Assembly: GCF_019966535.1 (NCBI RefSeq)
Contig: NZ_JAIMID010000033.1
Coordinates: forward strand, 1-47,785
Source of the DNA: Mesobacterium pallidum
GTDB taxonomy: Bacteria; Pseudomonadota; Alphaproteobacteria; Rhodobacterales; Rhodobacteraceae
Direction of reading: 5' to 3'
DNA length: 47,785 nt
Positions within the stretch are counted from its first letter, which is position 1. Each line of letters opens with the position of its first letter. This document shows, piece after piece, positions 34,488 through 42,316 of this stretch. Made by a program: the position numbers and the translations under genes. The notes beneath the pieces were generated by a model. That model worked only from the letters and a program-made list of their open reading frames with translations, was not told where the DNA came from and did not search any database.

Positions 34488-35540
34488 ATGACCGCGCTTG
34501 CCGCCCCCTCTCCCGACGCCATCCGTGCCTTTGCCGCGGACCATCCCAAGCTGCGCGCGCGCGATCTTGCCGCGCGGCTGAACATCACCGAGGCGCAGCT
34601 GGTCGCCGCCAGCATCGGCCACGGGGTCACCCGGATCGAGGCCCATCCCGATGCGATCATCCCCGCCGCCGAACGGCTGGGCGAGGTGATGGCCCTGACG
34701 CGGGTCGAGGCCTGCGTACATGAAAAGGTCGGGCAATACGGCAATTACCACCCCGGCGCCCATGCCGCGATGACCCTGACCGAGGATATCGACCTGCGCA
34801 TCTTCCCCGCGCACTGGGTCCACGCCTACGCGGTCGAGTCCGAAGGCGACACCGGCCCGCGCCGCTCGCTGCAGATCTTCGACGCGGCGGGCGACGCGGT
34901 GCACAAGATCCACCTGCGCCCCGGGTCGGACCATGCGGCCTTTGCCGAGGCGGTGCGCGCCCTGACGCTGGACGACCAGGCGCCGGGGCAGGCGGTGACG
35001 GCCCGCACCCCGCCCGAGGCGCCCATCTCGCGCCCCGACAAGCTGGAGATCCTGCGCGACGAATGGCGCAAGCTGACCGACACGCACCAGTTCCTGCGGC
35101 TCTGTTCCAAGCTCAGGATGAACCGCCTTGGCGCCTATCGCATCGCCGGTGCGCCCTTTGTCTGGGCGCTTGATCCCTCGGCCGTCGAAGGCATGCTGAA
35201 CGCCGTTCAGCAGACCGGGACCGAGGTCATGGTATTTGTCGGCAATCGCGGCTGCATCCAGATCCACACCGGGCCGATCAAGACGCTGAAGCCCATGGGG
35301 CCCTGGCAGAACGTGATGGACCCCGGCTTCAACCTGCATCTGCGCGCCGACCTGGTGGCCGAGCTCTGGGCGGTCGAAAAGCCGACCCAGCGTGGCCCGG
35401 CCCTGTCGGTCGAGGCTTTCGATGCCGACGGCGGGTTGATCTTCCAGGTCTTCGGCGTCGGCAAGGAAGGGCGTGATTCCCGCCCCGCCTGGCGCGCCAT
35501 CGTCGAGGCGCTGCCCGACCGCGCCGGGGTCCCGGCATGA
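34488..35540 (+). CDS. hmuS: Hemin-degrading factor HmuS
   Basis: 350 residues in two repeated halves (about 10-165 and 185-340), the HmuS/ChuS architecture. Recognisable parts are 'LGEVMALTRVEACVHEKVGQ', 'HWVHAYAVESEG', 'NAVQQTGTEVMVFVGNRGCI' and 'PWQNVMDPGFNLHLRADLVA'. Family members handle or degrade heme in the cytoplasm after uptake. ATG 34488 is preferred since GAGGA lies just upstream; an in-frame ATG at 34449 is less supported. It is the first gene of the heme operon and overlaps hmuT by ATGA. Confidence 0.92.
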   Translation: MTALAAPSPDAIRAFAADHPKLRARDLAARLNITEAQLVAASIGHGVTRIEAHPDAIIPAAERLGEVMALTRVEACVHEKVGQYGNYHPGAHAAMTLTEDIDLRIFPAHWVHAYAVESEGDTGPRRSLQIFDAAGDAVHKIHLRPGSDHAAFAEAVRALTLDDQAPGQAVTARTPPEAPISRPDKLEILRDEWRKLTDTHQFLRLCSKLRMNRLGAYRIAGAPFVWALDPSAVEGMLNAVQQTGTEVMVFVGNRGCIQIHTGPIKTLKPMGPWQNVMDPGFNLHLRADLVAELWAVEKPTQRGPALSVEAFDADGGLIFQVFGVGKEGRDSRPAWRAIVEALPDRAGVPA

Positions 35541-36430
35541 GCCGGCTTGTCGACGGGCGCGCCTACCTCATCGGCACCTGGGGCGCCATCGCGCTGTCGG
35601 TCGCCGTGGGGCTCGCGGGCGCAACGCGGGCCGAGGCACCGGCGCAACGCCCCGCTGACGTGCTGTCGATCGGCGGCTCGGTGACCGAGATCGTCGCGGC
35701 GCTGGGACAGGCGGACCGCTTGCAGGCGCGCGACAGCACCTCGACCTACCCGCCCGAGGTCACGGCCCTGCCCGACCTCGGCTACATGCGCGCGCTCTCG
35801 CCCGAGGGCGTGCTGGCCTTCGCCCCGTCATTGATCCTGTCCGACGAAGGCGCCGGTCCGCCCGAGACGCTGGACGTGATCCGCGCCGCCGGGGTCGACT
35901 TCGTCGAAGTGCCGAACGAGGCGAGCCTGCAGGGCATCCTCGACAAGATCGGCGCCGTAGGCACCGCGCTGGGCGTGCCGGATCGCGCCGCTGCGCTGGC
36001 TGAGCAGGTCGCGGCCGAGATGGCCGCCGCCACCGACGGTGCAGACCGGCCAGAGGCCGAACGCAAGCGGGTCCTGTTCATCCTGTCGGCCCGCGGCGGG
36101 CGCATCACCGCGGCCGGGCGCGATACGGCGGCCGATGCGATCATCCGGCTCGCGGGCGGGGTCAACGCGGTCTCGGACATCGACGGCTACAAGCCGCTGA
36201 CCGACGAGGCGATCGGCCGCGCCGCCCCCGATGTCATCCTGATGATGGACCGGGGCGACCATGCGCTGCCGGAGGCCGAGCTTTTCGCCCTCCCCGCGCT
36301 GCGCCTGACCCCCGCCGCCGAAACGCAGGCGGCGCTGCGGATGGACGGGCTGCTGCTGCTCGGCTTCGGTCCGCGCACCCCGCAGGCGGTGCGGGCGCTG
36401 AACGCCGCGCTTTACGGCAACGGGGCCTGA
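35537..36430 (+). CDS. hmuT: Heme ABC transporter substrate-binding protein HmuT
   Basis: A 297-residue periplasmic heme-binding protein. The signal peptide covers about residues 1-33 ('GTWGAIALSVAVGLAGATRA'). The mature part starts with 'DVLSIGGSVTEIVAALGQAD' and has 'ARDSTSTYPPEVTALPDLGY', whose Tyr is the usual heme axial ligand in this family. The C-lobe includes 'GVNAVSDIDGYKPLTDEAI'. It delivers heme to HmuU/HmuV. It overlaps hmuS by 4 bp and ends 3 nt before the hmuU start. Confidence 0.93.
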   Translation: MSRLVDGRAYLIGTWGAIALSVAVGLAGATRAEAPAQRPADVLSIGGSVTEIVAALGQADRLQARDSTSTYPPEVTALPDLGYMRALSPEGVLAFAPSLILSDEGAGPPETLDVIRAAGVDFVEVPNEASLQGILDKIGAVGTALGVPDRAAALAEQVAAEMAAATDGADRPEAERKRVLFILSARGGRITAAGRDTAADAIIRLAGGVNAVSDIDGYKPLTDEAIGRAAPDVILMMDRGDHALPEAELFALPALRLTPAAETQAALRMDGLLLLGFGPRTPQAVRALNAALYGNGA

Positions 36431-36433
36431 ACC

Positions 36434-37486
36434 GTGGCGAGCCTCTCGGACATCGCCCTGGCTCCGTCCCGCCCGGCACGGTTGCACCTGTGGCTTGCCG
36501 CCGCGCTGGTGCTGGCGGCGCTCGCCAGCCTGCAGGTCGGGGCGGCGGACGTGACGCTTTCGGCCCTCGCCGGCAAGTTCATGCGTGGCGAGGCGCTGTC
36601 CCCGCTCGAGCGGCTGATCCTCTGGGACATCCGCCTGCCGCGCCTTGCCATGGGCGCGCTGGTGGGCGCCGGGCTGGCGGTGTCGGGCGCGATCCTGCAG
36701 GGGCTCTTTCGCAACCCGCTGGCCGATCCCGGCATCGTCGGGGTCACGGCGGGCGGGATGCTGGGCGCGATCCTGGCTATCGTGCTGGGCGGGTTGCTGC
36801 CTGCCGCCCACCTCGCCCGCACCGGAGGCCAGCTTGTCCCCCTCGCCGCCTTCCTCGGCAGTTGGGGCGCGACGCTGCTGCTTTACCGCGTCTCGACGCG
36901 CGGGGGGCGGACATCCGTGGCGACCATGCTGCTTGCGGGCATCGCGCTGGCCGCGCTGGCCGGGGCGCTCGCGGGCATCCTGATCTACATGGCTGACGAC
37001 CAGCAGCTGCGCGACCTCACGTTCTGGAACATGGGCTCGCTCGCAGGGGCAAGCTGGCCCAAGGTGCTGGCCGCAGGGCCGCTGGTGGCGCTGGCGCTTG
37101 GCGCCGCGATGACCCTCGGGCGCGGGCTCAACGGGCTGGCGATGGGCGAGGCGACCGCCGCCCATATCGGCATCAACGTGCAGCGGCTCAAGACTGCCGC
37201 CGTGCTCTGCGCCGCCGCGGCCACCGGCGCGGCGGTGGCCATCGCGGGCGCCATCGGCTTTGTCGGCATCGTCGTGCCGCATCTCGTCCGACTTGCCGCC
37301 GGGCCCGACCACCGCACCCTGCTGCCCGCCTCGGCCCTGCTGGGCGCCACGCTGCTGACTCTTGCCGACGTGATCGCCCGCGTGATCGTCGCGCCCGCCG
37401 AACTGCCCATCGGCATCGTCACCGCTGTCCTGGGCGCGCCGGTCTTCCTGTGGATCCTGCTGCGCCGCAAGGGAGGCCTCGCATGA
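36434..37486 (+). CDS. hmuU: Heme ABC transporter permease HmuU
   Basis: A 350-residue FecCD-type permease with about ten membrane segments. Family motifs are 'ILWDIRLPRLAMGALVGAGL', 'QGLFRNPLADPGIVGVTAGG', and the ATPase-coupling and C-terminal region 'AIGFVGIVVPHLVRLAAGPD'. It begins with GTG three bases after the hmuT stop. This start gives the normal family length, and the spacing indicates coupling. It overlaps hmuV by ATGA. Confidence 0.93.
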   Translation: MASLSDIALAPSRPARLHLWLAAALVLAALASLQVGAADVTLSALAGKFMRGEALSPLERLILWDIRLPRLAMGALVGAGLAVSGAILQGLFRNPLADPGIVGVTAGGMLGAILAIVLGGLLPAAHLARTGGQLVPLAAFLGSWGATLLLYRVSTRGGRTSVATMLLAGIALAALAGALAGILIYMADDQQLRDLTFWNMGSLAGASWPKVLAAGPLVALALGAAMTLGRGLNGLAMGEATAAHIGINVQRLKTAAVLCAAAATGAAVAIAGAIGFVGIVVPHLVRLAAGPDHRTLLPASALLGATLLTLADVIARVIVAPAELPIGIVTAVLGAPVFLWILLRRKGGLA

Positions 37487-38265
37487 GTTTCATCGCCACC
37501 GACATCCACGTGCGCTACGGCCCGCGCGAGGCGCTCCGTCGCGTCTCGCTGACCGCCCGGGCCGGAGAGTTGACGGCCATCGTCGGCCCCAACGGCTCGG
37601 GCAAGTCGACCCTGATGGGCGCGCTGACCGGCACCCTGCCCTTCGACGGTTCCGTTACCCTGAACGGGCAGGACATCACCCGCCAACGCCCCTGGCAACT
37701 GGCCGCACAGCGAGCCGTGCTCCCGCAGGACAGCCGCCTCGCCTTTGACTTTCCGGTCATCGAGGTGGTCCGCATGGGGCTGCAGGCCGGTACCGCCGGC
37801 GACCGCCCCGAGGTGCCGATGCAGGCCCTCGCCCGGGTCGGCCTCGCCCATTACGCGACCCGCAGTTTCCACGCCCTCTCGGGCGGCGAGGCGCAGCGCG
37901 TCATGCTCGCCCGCGTCCTTGCGCAGGTGTGGGAGCCGGTGGCGGACGGCCAGCCCCGCTGGCTGCTGCTGGACGAGCCGGTGTCGAGCCTCGACATTGG
38001 CCACCAGTTGCAGGTCATGGAGATCGCCCGCGATTTCGCCCGGTCCGGCGGCGGGGTCATCGCCGTGATGCATGACCTCAACCTCACCGCGCTCTATGCC
38101 GACCGGATCGCCGTGCTTGCCGGTGGAGACCGCCTTGCCTTCGGTCCCCCCACCGAGGTGCTGACCGACGGGACCCTGTCACGCGCCTATGGCTGCGCCC
38201 TGCGCGTCTCGGCCCCGCCGCCGCAACATGTGCCCTACATCCTGCCCCATGCCGCGACGCCCTGA
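37483..38265 (+). CDS. hmuV: Heme ABC transporter ATP-binding protein HmuV
   Basis: A 260-residue ATPase. Walker A is 'GPNGSGKST', the ABC signature 'LSGGEAQRVMLARVLAQ', Walker B 'WLLLDEPVSSLD', and the switch His is in 'VMHDLNLTA'. The ATG overlaps the hmuU stop and GGGAGG lies seven bases upstream. It powers heme import through HmuU. After it, an 87-bp gap carries a GAGGC-GCGAA-GCCTC hairpin (38289-38303) before the next gene, which could reduce read-through to the distal genes. Confidence 0.94.
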   Translation: MSFIATDIHVRYGPREALRRVSLTARAGELTAIVGPNGSGKSTLMGALTGTLPFDGSVTLNGQDITRQRPWQLAAQRAVLPQDSRLAFDFPVIEVVRMGLQAGTAGDRPEVPMQALARVGLAHYATRSFHALSGGEAQRVMLARVLAQVWEPVADGQPRWLLLDEPVSSLDIGHQLQVMEIARDFARSGGGVIAVMHDLNLTALYADRIAVLAGGDRLAFGPPTEVLTDGTLSRAYGCALRVSAPPPQHVPYILPHAATP

Positions 38266-38352
38266 CCGGTGCTGCGGGCTTTCACCCGAGGCGCGAAGCC
38301 TCTACCCTGACCGCGCAGCCTGTGCCGCGGCCCATTCCAAAGGAGACCCGGA

Positions 38353-38679
38353 ATGTACCTAGCCATGAACCGTTTCACCGTCCCGCTCGAAAACGCGGCC
38401 GCGTTCGAAGAGCTTTGGCTGTCGCGCGACAGCCACCTGAAAGACATGGACGGTTTCGTCGCCTTTCACATGCTGAAGGGCCCCGAGGAGGACGGCCGCG
38501 TGCTTTATGCCTCGCACACCGTCTGGGAAAGCGAGGCGCAGTTCCGCGCCTGGACCACCAGCCCCGAGTTCCGCGCCGCCCATGCCCGCGCCGGCGACAG
38601 CAAGAAGCTGCACGAGGGCGCGCCGCGCTTCGAAGGCTTCCGCGCGATCCAGGAGATCGCCGCGACCCAGGCCGCATGA
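38353..38679 (+). CDS. Antibiotic-biosynthesis-monooxygenase fold protein (HmoA/IsdG-like)
   Basis: 108 residues, one ABM dimeric alpha-beta barrel: 'YLAMNRFTVPLENAAAFEEL', 'GFVAFHMLKGPEEDG', 'ASHTVWESEAQFRAWTTSPE'. The Asn-Arg near the start and the Trp in 'HTVWES' are positions also conserved in heme-degrading IsdG/HmoA members. With the heme-uptake genes around it, a heme-opening or heme-protecting role is likely but not proven. Many ABM-fold proteins act on other substrates. AAGGAG precedes the ATG. It overlaps the next gene by ATGA. Confidence 0.75.
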   Translation: MYLAMNRFTVPLENAAAFEELWLSRDSHLKDMDGFVAFHMLKGPEEDGRVLYASHTVWESEAQFRAWTTSPEFRAAHARAGDSKKLHEGAPRFEGFRAIQEIAATQAA

Positions 38680-39050
38680 GCCTGACCGTCACCCGCACCG
38701 CGCCTGTCTTTCGGTCCTTCGACGAAGGGCTGGCGCGGGCCTTTTACGTGGATTGGCTGGGGTTTGCATGGGAGGGCGAACACCGGTTCGAACCCGGCAT
38801 GCCGCTTTATGCCTTCCTGCGCCTCGGCGATTTCCACCTGCACCTCAGCGAACATCACGGCGACGCCACCCCCGGCTCGACCGCGTTGCTCTACGTCACG
38901 GGCCTGCGTGATTACCACGCGGCCCTGCCGCCGCATCCGAACATGCGGCCGGGGCTCCAGCAACAGCCCTGGGGGCTCGAGATGGCGGTCACAGACCCCT
39001 TCGGCAACCGGCTGCGCTTCCTCGACCAGGGCGACACCGATCAAGCCTGA
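38676..39050 (+). CDS. Glyoxalase/bleomycin-resistance superfamily protein
   Basis: 124 residues of the VOC fold resembling bleomycin-resistance-type dimers: 'PVFRSFDEGLARAFYVDWLG', 'YAFLRLGDFHLHLSEHHGD' and 'GLEMAVTDPFGNRLRFLDQG'. These proteins bind or convert small molecules, and some bind antibiotics. No specific activity can be assigned. Its start overlaps the ABM-protein stop by 4 bp. A 109-bp gap separates it from the next gene. Confidence 0.75.
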   Translation: MSLTVTRTAPVFRSFDEGLARAFYVDWLGFAWEGEHRFEPGMPLYAFLRLGDFHLHLSEHHGDATPGSTALLYVTGLRDYHAALPPHPNMRPGLQQQPWGLEMAVTDPFGNRLRFLDQGDTDQA

Positions 39051-39159
39051 GTGAATTGGTCAGGTATTGATCCCGCCTGCGTCCGGTGCTAGCAGAGTCG
39101 CATCCAGCACGGGCCCGCCCCAAGCCAGACGATTGTCTCAATCCGAAAAGGCCGGGCCC

Positions 39160-39582
39160 ATGCCGCACCTCCCTGCACGACTTTGTCCCCTTGTTCTGGC
39201 CGCGTCGCTGGCCGCGCCCGCGCTGGCCGAGACGCCCCATGTCTCGATCGAACTCAACGCGCTCGACCCCGTGGAGGGCGCCTGCCAACTCAGCTTCGTG
39301 GTCTCGAACGGACACCAGGCGGACATCGACCAGAGCGTCTACGAGGCGGTACTCTTCGACACCGAGGGCCGGGTCGACCGCCTGACCCTGTTCGATTTCG
39401 GCGCCCTGCCCGCCGGCCGCCCCCGGGTGCGGCAATTCGTGGTGCCCGCGCTCGACTGCGCCGCTCTGGGCCGGGTGCTGATCAACGGGGCGGAGACCTG
39501 CACCGGGTCGGACCTGCCCGCAGGCGCCTGCACCACCGGCCTGGCCCTGAGCAGCCGGACCGACGTCGAGGTGATGGGATGA
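39160..39582 (+). CDS. Exported protein of unknown function in the exbB-tonB cluster
   Basis: 140 residues. The signal peptide is 'HLPARLCPLVLAASLAAPAL' and cleavage is expected after 'ALA'. The mature part has four Cys (about 49, 106, 122 and 129) that could form two disulfides, and beta-rich sequence such as 'CQLSFVVSNGHQADIDQSVY'. I do not recognise a named domain. It ends in an ATGA overlap with exbB, so it is part of the energy-transduction operon. It may assist the TonB complex or a heme receptor. ATG 39160 starts the signal peptide; the ribosome site is weak. Confidence 0.7.
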   Translation: MPHLPARLCPLVLAASLAAPALAETPHVSIELNALDPVEGACQLSFVVSNGHQADIDQSVYEAVLFDTEGRVDRLTLFDFGALPAGRPRVRQFVVPALDCAALGRVLINGAETCTGSDLPAGACTTGLALSSRTDVEVMG

Positions 39583-40229
39583 TCGCCATGCTCTCTGACG
39601 CCCTGCGCCGCGTGTTCGACCTTGGCGGCCCGGTCGTGCTGCTGCTGGGCGCGCTGTCCGTTCTGGTGCTGGCCGTCGTGCTCTACAAGCTCTGGCAGTT
39701 CACCGCCGCCGGGGTCGGGCGCCACACCGCCCTGCGCGATGCCGCCGCCGCGTGGGAGGCCGGCGACCGCGCCAATGCCCGCCGGCACCTTGCGGCCGCG
39801 CGCAGCTACCTTTCCCCCGTGCTTGCCATGGCACTCGACGGCCAGGACGACGCCCCCCGGCTCGAGGCCGAAGCCGAGGCGCGCTTTGCCCGGCTGGAAC
39901 GCGGCTTCCGGCTGCTCGATTCCGTGGCGCAGCTGGCGCCGCTGCTGGGGCTCTTCGGCACGGTGCTGGGCATGATCTCGGCCTTCCAGGCGCTGCAGGC
40001 AGCCGGGTCCCAGGTCGATCCCTCGATCCTGGCGGGCGGCATCTGGGTGGCGCTGCTGACCACAGCCGTGGGCCTCGCCGTCGCCATGCCCACCGCGCTG
40101 GTCCTCAGCTGGTTCGAGGCGCGGATGGACGCCGAGCGGGTCCTTGCCCAGCAGGCGCTGCGCACCATCCTCGCCCCCGGCACGCAATCATCCCGGACGA
40201 TGCCCGCCGGGGCCCCGGCCCATGCGTAG
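39579..40229 (+). CDS. exbB: ExbB/TolQ/MotA-type proton channel subunit
   Basis: A 216-residue inner-membrane protein with three membrane segments: about 16-38, then 'APLLGLFGTVLGMISAFQAL' near 125-150 and 'GGIWVALLTTAVGLAVAMPT' near 160-185. The 'LLGLFGTVxGM' and 'ALLTTAxGLAVAxP' motifs are those of ExbB/TolQ. The cytoplasmic loop lies between TM1 and TM2. It forms the ring that harvests the proton gradient for TonB. The GAGGTG site and ATGA overlap with the upstream gene fix the start. Confidence 0.92.
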   Translation: MIAMLSDALRRVFDLGGPVVLLLGALSVLVLAVVLYKLWQFTAAGVGRHTALRDAAAAWEAGDRANARRHLAAARSYLSPVLAMALDGQDDAPRLEAEAEARFARLERGFRLLDSVAQLAPLLGLFGTVLGMISAFQALQAAGSQVDPSILAGGIWVALLTTAVGLAVAMPTALVLSWFEARMDAERVLAQQALRTILAPGTQSSRTMPAGAPAHA

Positions 40230-40602
40230 GCAACGGCGACGCCGCCGCCTGTCGATGACCTCGCTCATCGACGTGATCTTCCTGCTGCTGCTGTTCTTCA
40301 TGCTCTCCTCGACCTTCACCCGCTTTGGCGAAGTCTCCCTCTCGGCGGCGACCGCCGGCCCCGGCACGCCCGATGGCCGCCCGGTCTTTCTGACCCTCGG
40401 CCCCGATGCGCTGCGCCTGAACGGGGCCGAGGCCAGCCTGCCGGGGCTGGAAGAGGCCCTCGCCCCCCATCGCACAGGCCCTGCCCCGCTGACCGTTCTG
40501 GTCTCGCTGCAAGGCGCCGTCACTTCGCAGCGCCTCGTCGACCTGCTGGGCGCCCTCCGCGCCCTGCCGGACCTGACCGTGACCGTGTTGGAGGCCGCAT
40601 GA
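40222..40602 (+). CDS. exbD: ExbD/TolR-type biopolymer transport protein (first, with Asp)
   Basis: 126 residues: an Arg-rich cytoplasmic start, one membrane helix 'SLIDVIFLLLLFFMLSSTF' and a periplasmic domain (about 40-126). D17 is at the position of the essential membrane Asp of ExbD (Asp25 in E. coli). It begins 8 bp before the exbB stop. A second ExbD follows directly. Confidence 0.9.
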   Translation: MRRQRRRRRLSMTSLIDVIFLLLLFFMLSSTFTRFGEVSLSAATAGPGTPDGRPVFLTLGPDALRLNGAEASLPGLEEALAPHRTGPAPLTVLVSLQGAVTSQRLVDLLGALRALPDLTVTVLEAA

Positions 40603-40985
40603 GACGCAGCCGCCCCCGCACCGAGCGCGAGCCCACCACCGCCCTCATCAACATCGTCTTCCTGATGCTGATCTTCTTCCTCGTCGCCGGCACCCTCGCC
40701 GCGCCGCTCGACCCGCGCCTCTCGCTGGTCCGCACCGCCGAGATCGAGGGCGCGGCCCCCGCCGATGCACTTCTGATCCATGCCGACGGCCGCCTCAGCG
40801 CGGGCGCCGCGCCCGTCGCCACGCCCGCCGACTACCTTGCCACCCTGCCCGAGGACGCCCGCGCCCGCATCCGCCTTGTCCCCGACCGCGACCTGCCGGC
40901 AACCCTGCTGGTCCGTACGGGCCGCGCCTTGCGCGCCGCCGACGCGGGCGAGGTCGTCGTCGTGACCGAACGGGGGCTGCCATGA
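40599..40985 (+). CDS. ExbD-like protein (second, with Asn in place of the membrane Asp)
   Basis: 128 residues with the same design. The membrane helix reads 'ALINIVFLMLIFFLVAGTLA', so the conserved Asp is Asn18 (AAC, not GAC). It overlaps the first exbD by ATGA and has GGAGG upstream. The frame is otherwise intact and the periplasmic domain is kept. It probably pairs with the first ExbD in one complex. A pure copy of this subunit would not be expected to carry protons by the usual route. Confidence 0.88.
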   Translation: MRRSRPRTEREPTTALINIVFLMLIFFLVAGTLAAPLDPRLSLVRTAEIEGAAPADALLIHADGRLSAGAAPVATPADYLATLPEDARARIRLVPDRDLPATLLVRTGRALRAADAGEVVVVTERGLP

Positions 40986-41836
40986 TCCCCGCCGCACACG
41001 CCGCCAAGGCCGCCGCCCTGTTGCTGGCCCTCGCCGCCCATGGCGCGCTGGTCTGGGCCCTGGCCCGGCCCGAGGCGCCGCAGATCGCCGGCGGCAGCGG
41101 CGCGGCCGAGGTGCGCCTTGGCGCTGCCTTTGCGGACATGTCCGCCGGCACCCTCACCGCCGCGCCCCCGCCCGAGATCACGAGGGCCGCCCCCGCAGCC
41201 CCCCTGCCCGCCGTCCGCCCGGCCGAGCGGCTGGCCGCGCGACAGCCCGAGGCCACGGCGCCACCGCGCCCCACCACGCAAGCCCCGACGATACCTGTCG
41301 AAACCCTTCCCGCCGTCCCCGCCGCACCGACCGAAGCCGCGCCGCCCCCGCCGCCCGAGGTCGTCGCCGCGACCGACCCGGACAGCGCGGCCCCGCTGCG
41401 CTCGGCCCGGCCGCAGCCACGCCGCCCGGACCTGGCGCAGCGCCGGCCCGCGCCTCAGGCCGCATCGCCCGTCGGCAATGCCCCGCGCACCGCCACCTCG
41501 GGCGTCGCCACCGGGCGCGAGACGGCGCGCGCCCGCGATGGCGGCGCCGGCGGGCAAAACCAGGCCGCAGGGAATGCTGCCGCCAGTTCCTACCCCGGCC
41601 AGGTGATGAGCCGGATCGCACGCGTCGGCAAACCGCGGGTGCGGGCCCGCGGCACCGCACTTGTCGCCTTCACCATCGCCGGCAACGGCGGGCTGGCGCA
41701 GCTGTCGCTGGCGCGCAGTTCGGGCTCCGAGGCGCTGGACCGCGCCGCGCTGCAACTGGTGCGCCGCGCCGAGCCTTTCCCGGCCCCGCCGCAAGGCGCG
41801 CAGCGGGCGTATTCCATCGGCATCACGGGGCGCTGA
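40982..41836 (+). CDS. tonB: TonB energy transducer
   Basis: 284 residues: a short N-terminal membrane anchor (about 8-28), a long Pro/Ala/Arg-rich periplasmic linker (about 30-195) and a C-terminal TonB domain (about 200-284) with 'SYPGQVMSRIARVGKPRVRA', 'TIAGNGGLAQLSLARSSGSE' and 'ALDRAALQLVRRAEPFPAPP'. It overlaps the second exbD gene by ATGA. It would link the ExbBD motor to an outer-membrane heme receptor, which is not encoded in this window. Confidence 0.92.
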   Translation: MIPAAHAAKAAALLLALAAHGALVWALARPEAPQIAGGSGAAEVRLGAAFADMSAGTLTAAPPPEITRAAPAAPLPAVRPAERLAARQPEATAPPRPTTQAPTIPVETLPAVPAAPTEAAPPPPPEVVAATDPDSAAPLRSARPQPRRPDLAQRRPAPQAASPVGNAPRTATSGVATGRETARARDGGAGGQNQAAGNAAASSYPGQVMSRIARVGKPRVRARGTALVAFTIAGNGGLAQLSLARSSGSEALDRAALQLVRRAEPFPAPPQGAQRAYSIGITGR

Positions 41837-41893
41837 GCCGCGCGCGACCTGTGCACCTGCGCGCATTGCGCATCCGGCCCGGCGCGATTATTC

Positions 41894-41910
41894 TGACAAA
41901 AATACTCAAC
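41894..41910 (+). promoter_or_regulatory. Candidate iron-responsive element (TGA-N9-TCA)
   Basis: TGACAAAAATACTCAAC lies 23 bp before the DUF2218 start. It fits TGA-N9-TCA, the form given for RirA-type iron-responsive operators, and shares 11 of 15 bases with a sequence before hmuS (34402-34416). The TGA is not conserved at the same spacing in the hmuS copy, so this is tentative. Confidence 0.4.
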
Positions 41911-41932
41911 AACCCAGACACAGGACATCACC

Positions 41933-42223
41933 ATGCCTCTCACCCAATCGGGCCGCTTCGACACCGAGCACGGCTCGCGCTACCTCCAGCAGCTCTGCAA
42001 GCACTTCGCCCACAAGATCGAGGTCAGCTTCGACGCCCATGACGGCACGCTTGCGCTGATGACCGGCCCGGTCCGGCTGCATGCGGACGACACCGGCCTT
42101 GTCGCCGAGGTCACGGCCGAAGACGATGCCGGCCTCGAACGCGCGCGCCACGTCATCGACAAGCACCTCGAACGCTTTGCCTTCCGCGAGGCCTTCACCG
42201 GCATGGACTGGCAGACCGCCTGA
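41933..42223 (+). CDS. DUF2218 family protein
   Basis: 96 residues covering the whole DUF2218 domain: 'RYLQQLCKHFAHKIEVSFDA', 'HADDTGLVAEVTAED', 'VIDKHLERFAFREAFTGMDW'. Family members are found near iron and siderophore genes in many proteobacteria, but their function is not known. It lies after tonB with its own possible promoter, including the iron-type motif. AGGA precedes the ATG. Confidence 0.88.
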   Translation: MPLTQSGRFDTEHGSRYLQQLCKHFAHKIEVSFDAHDGTLALMTGPVRLHADDTGLVAEVTAEDDAGLERARHVIDKHLERFAFREAFTGMDWQTA

Positions 42224-42316
42224 CCCGCCCGCCGGCGGCCGGGGCATCCTAAGCTGTCGTTAAGGTATTGTGGCTATTCCGGCAGGGCCTTTCGGCCCGT
42301 ACCCTGGAGTAGACCC

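Noticed and set aside
35828..37312. Long minus-strand frame over hmuT/hmuU
   Set aside because: It is antisense to two clearly identified transport genes with overlapping operon structure.
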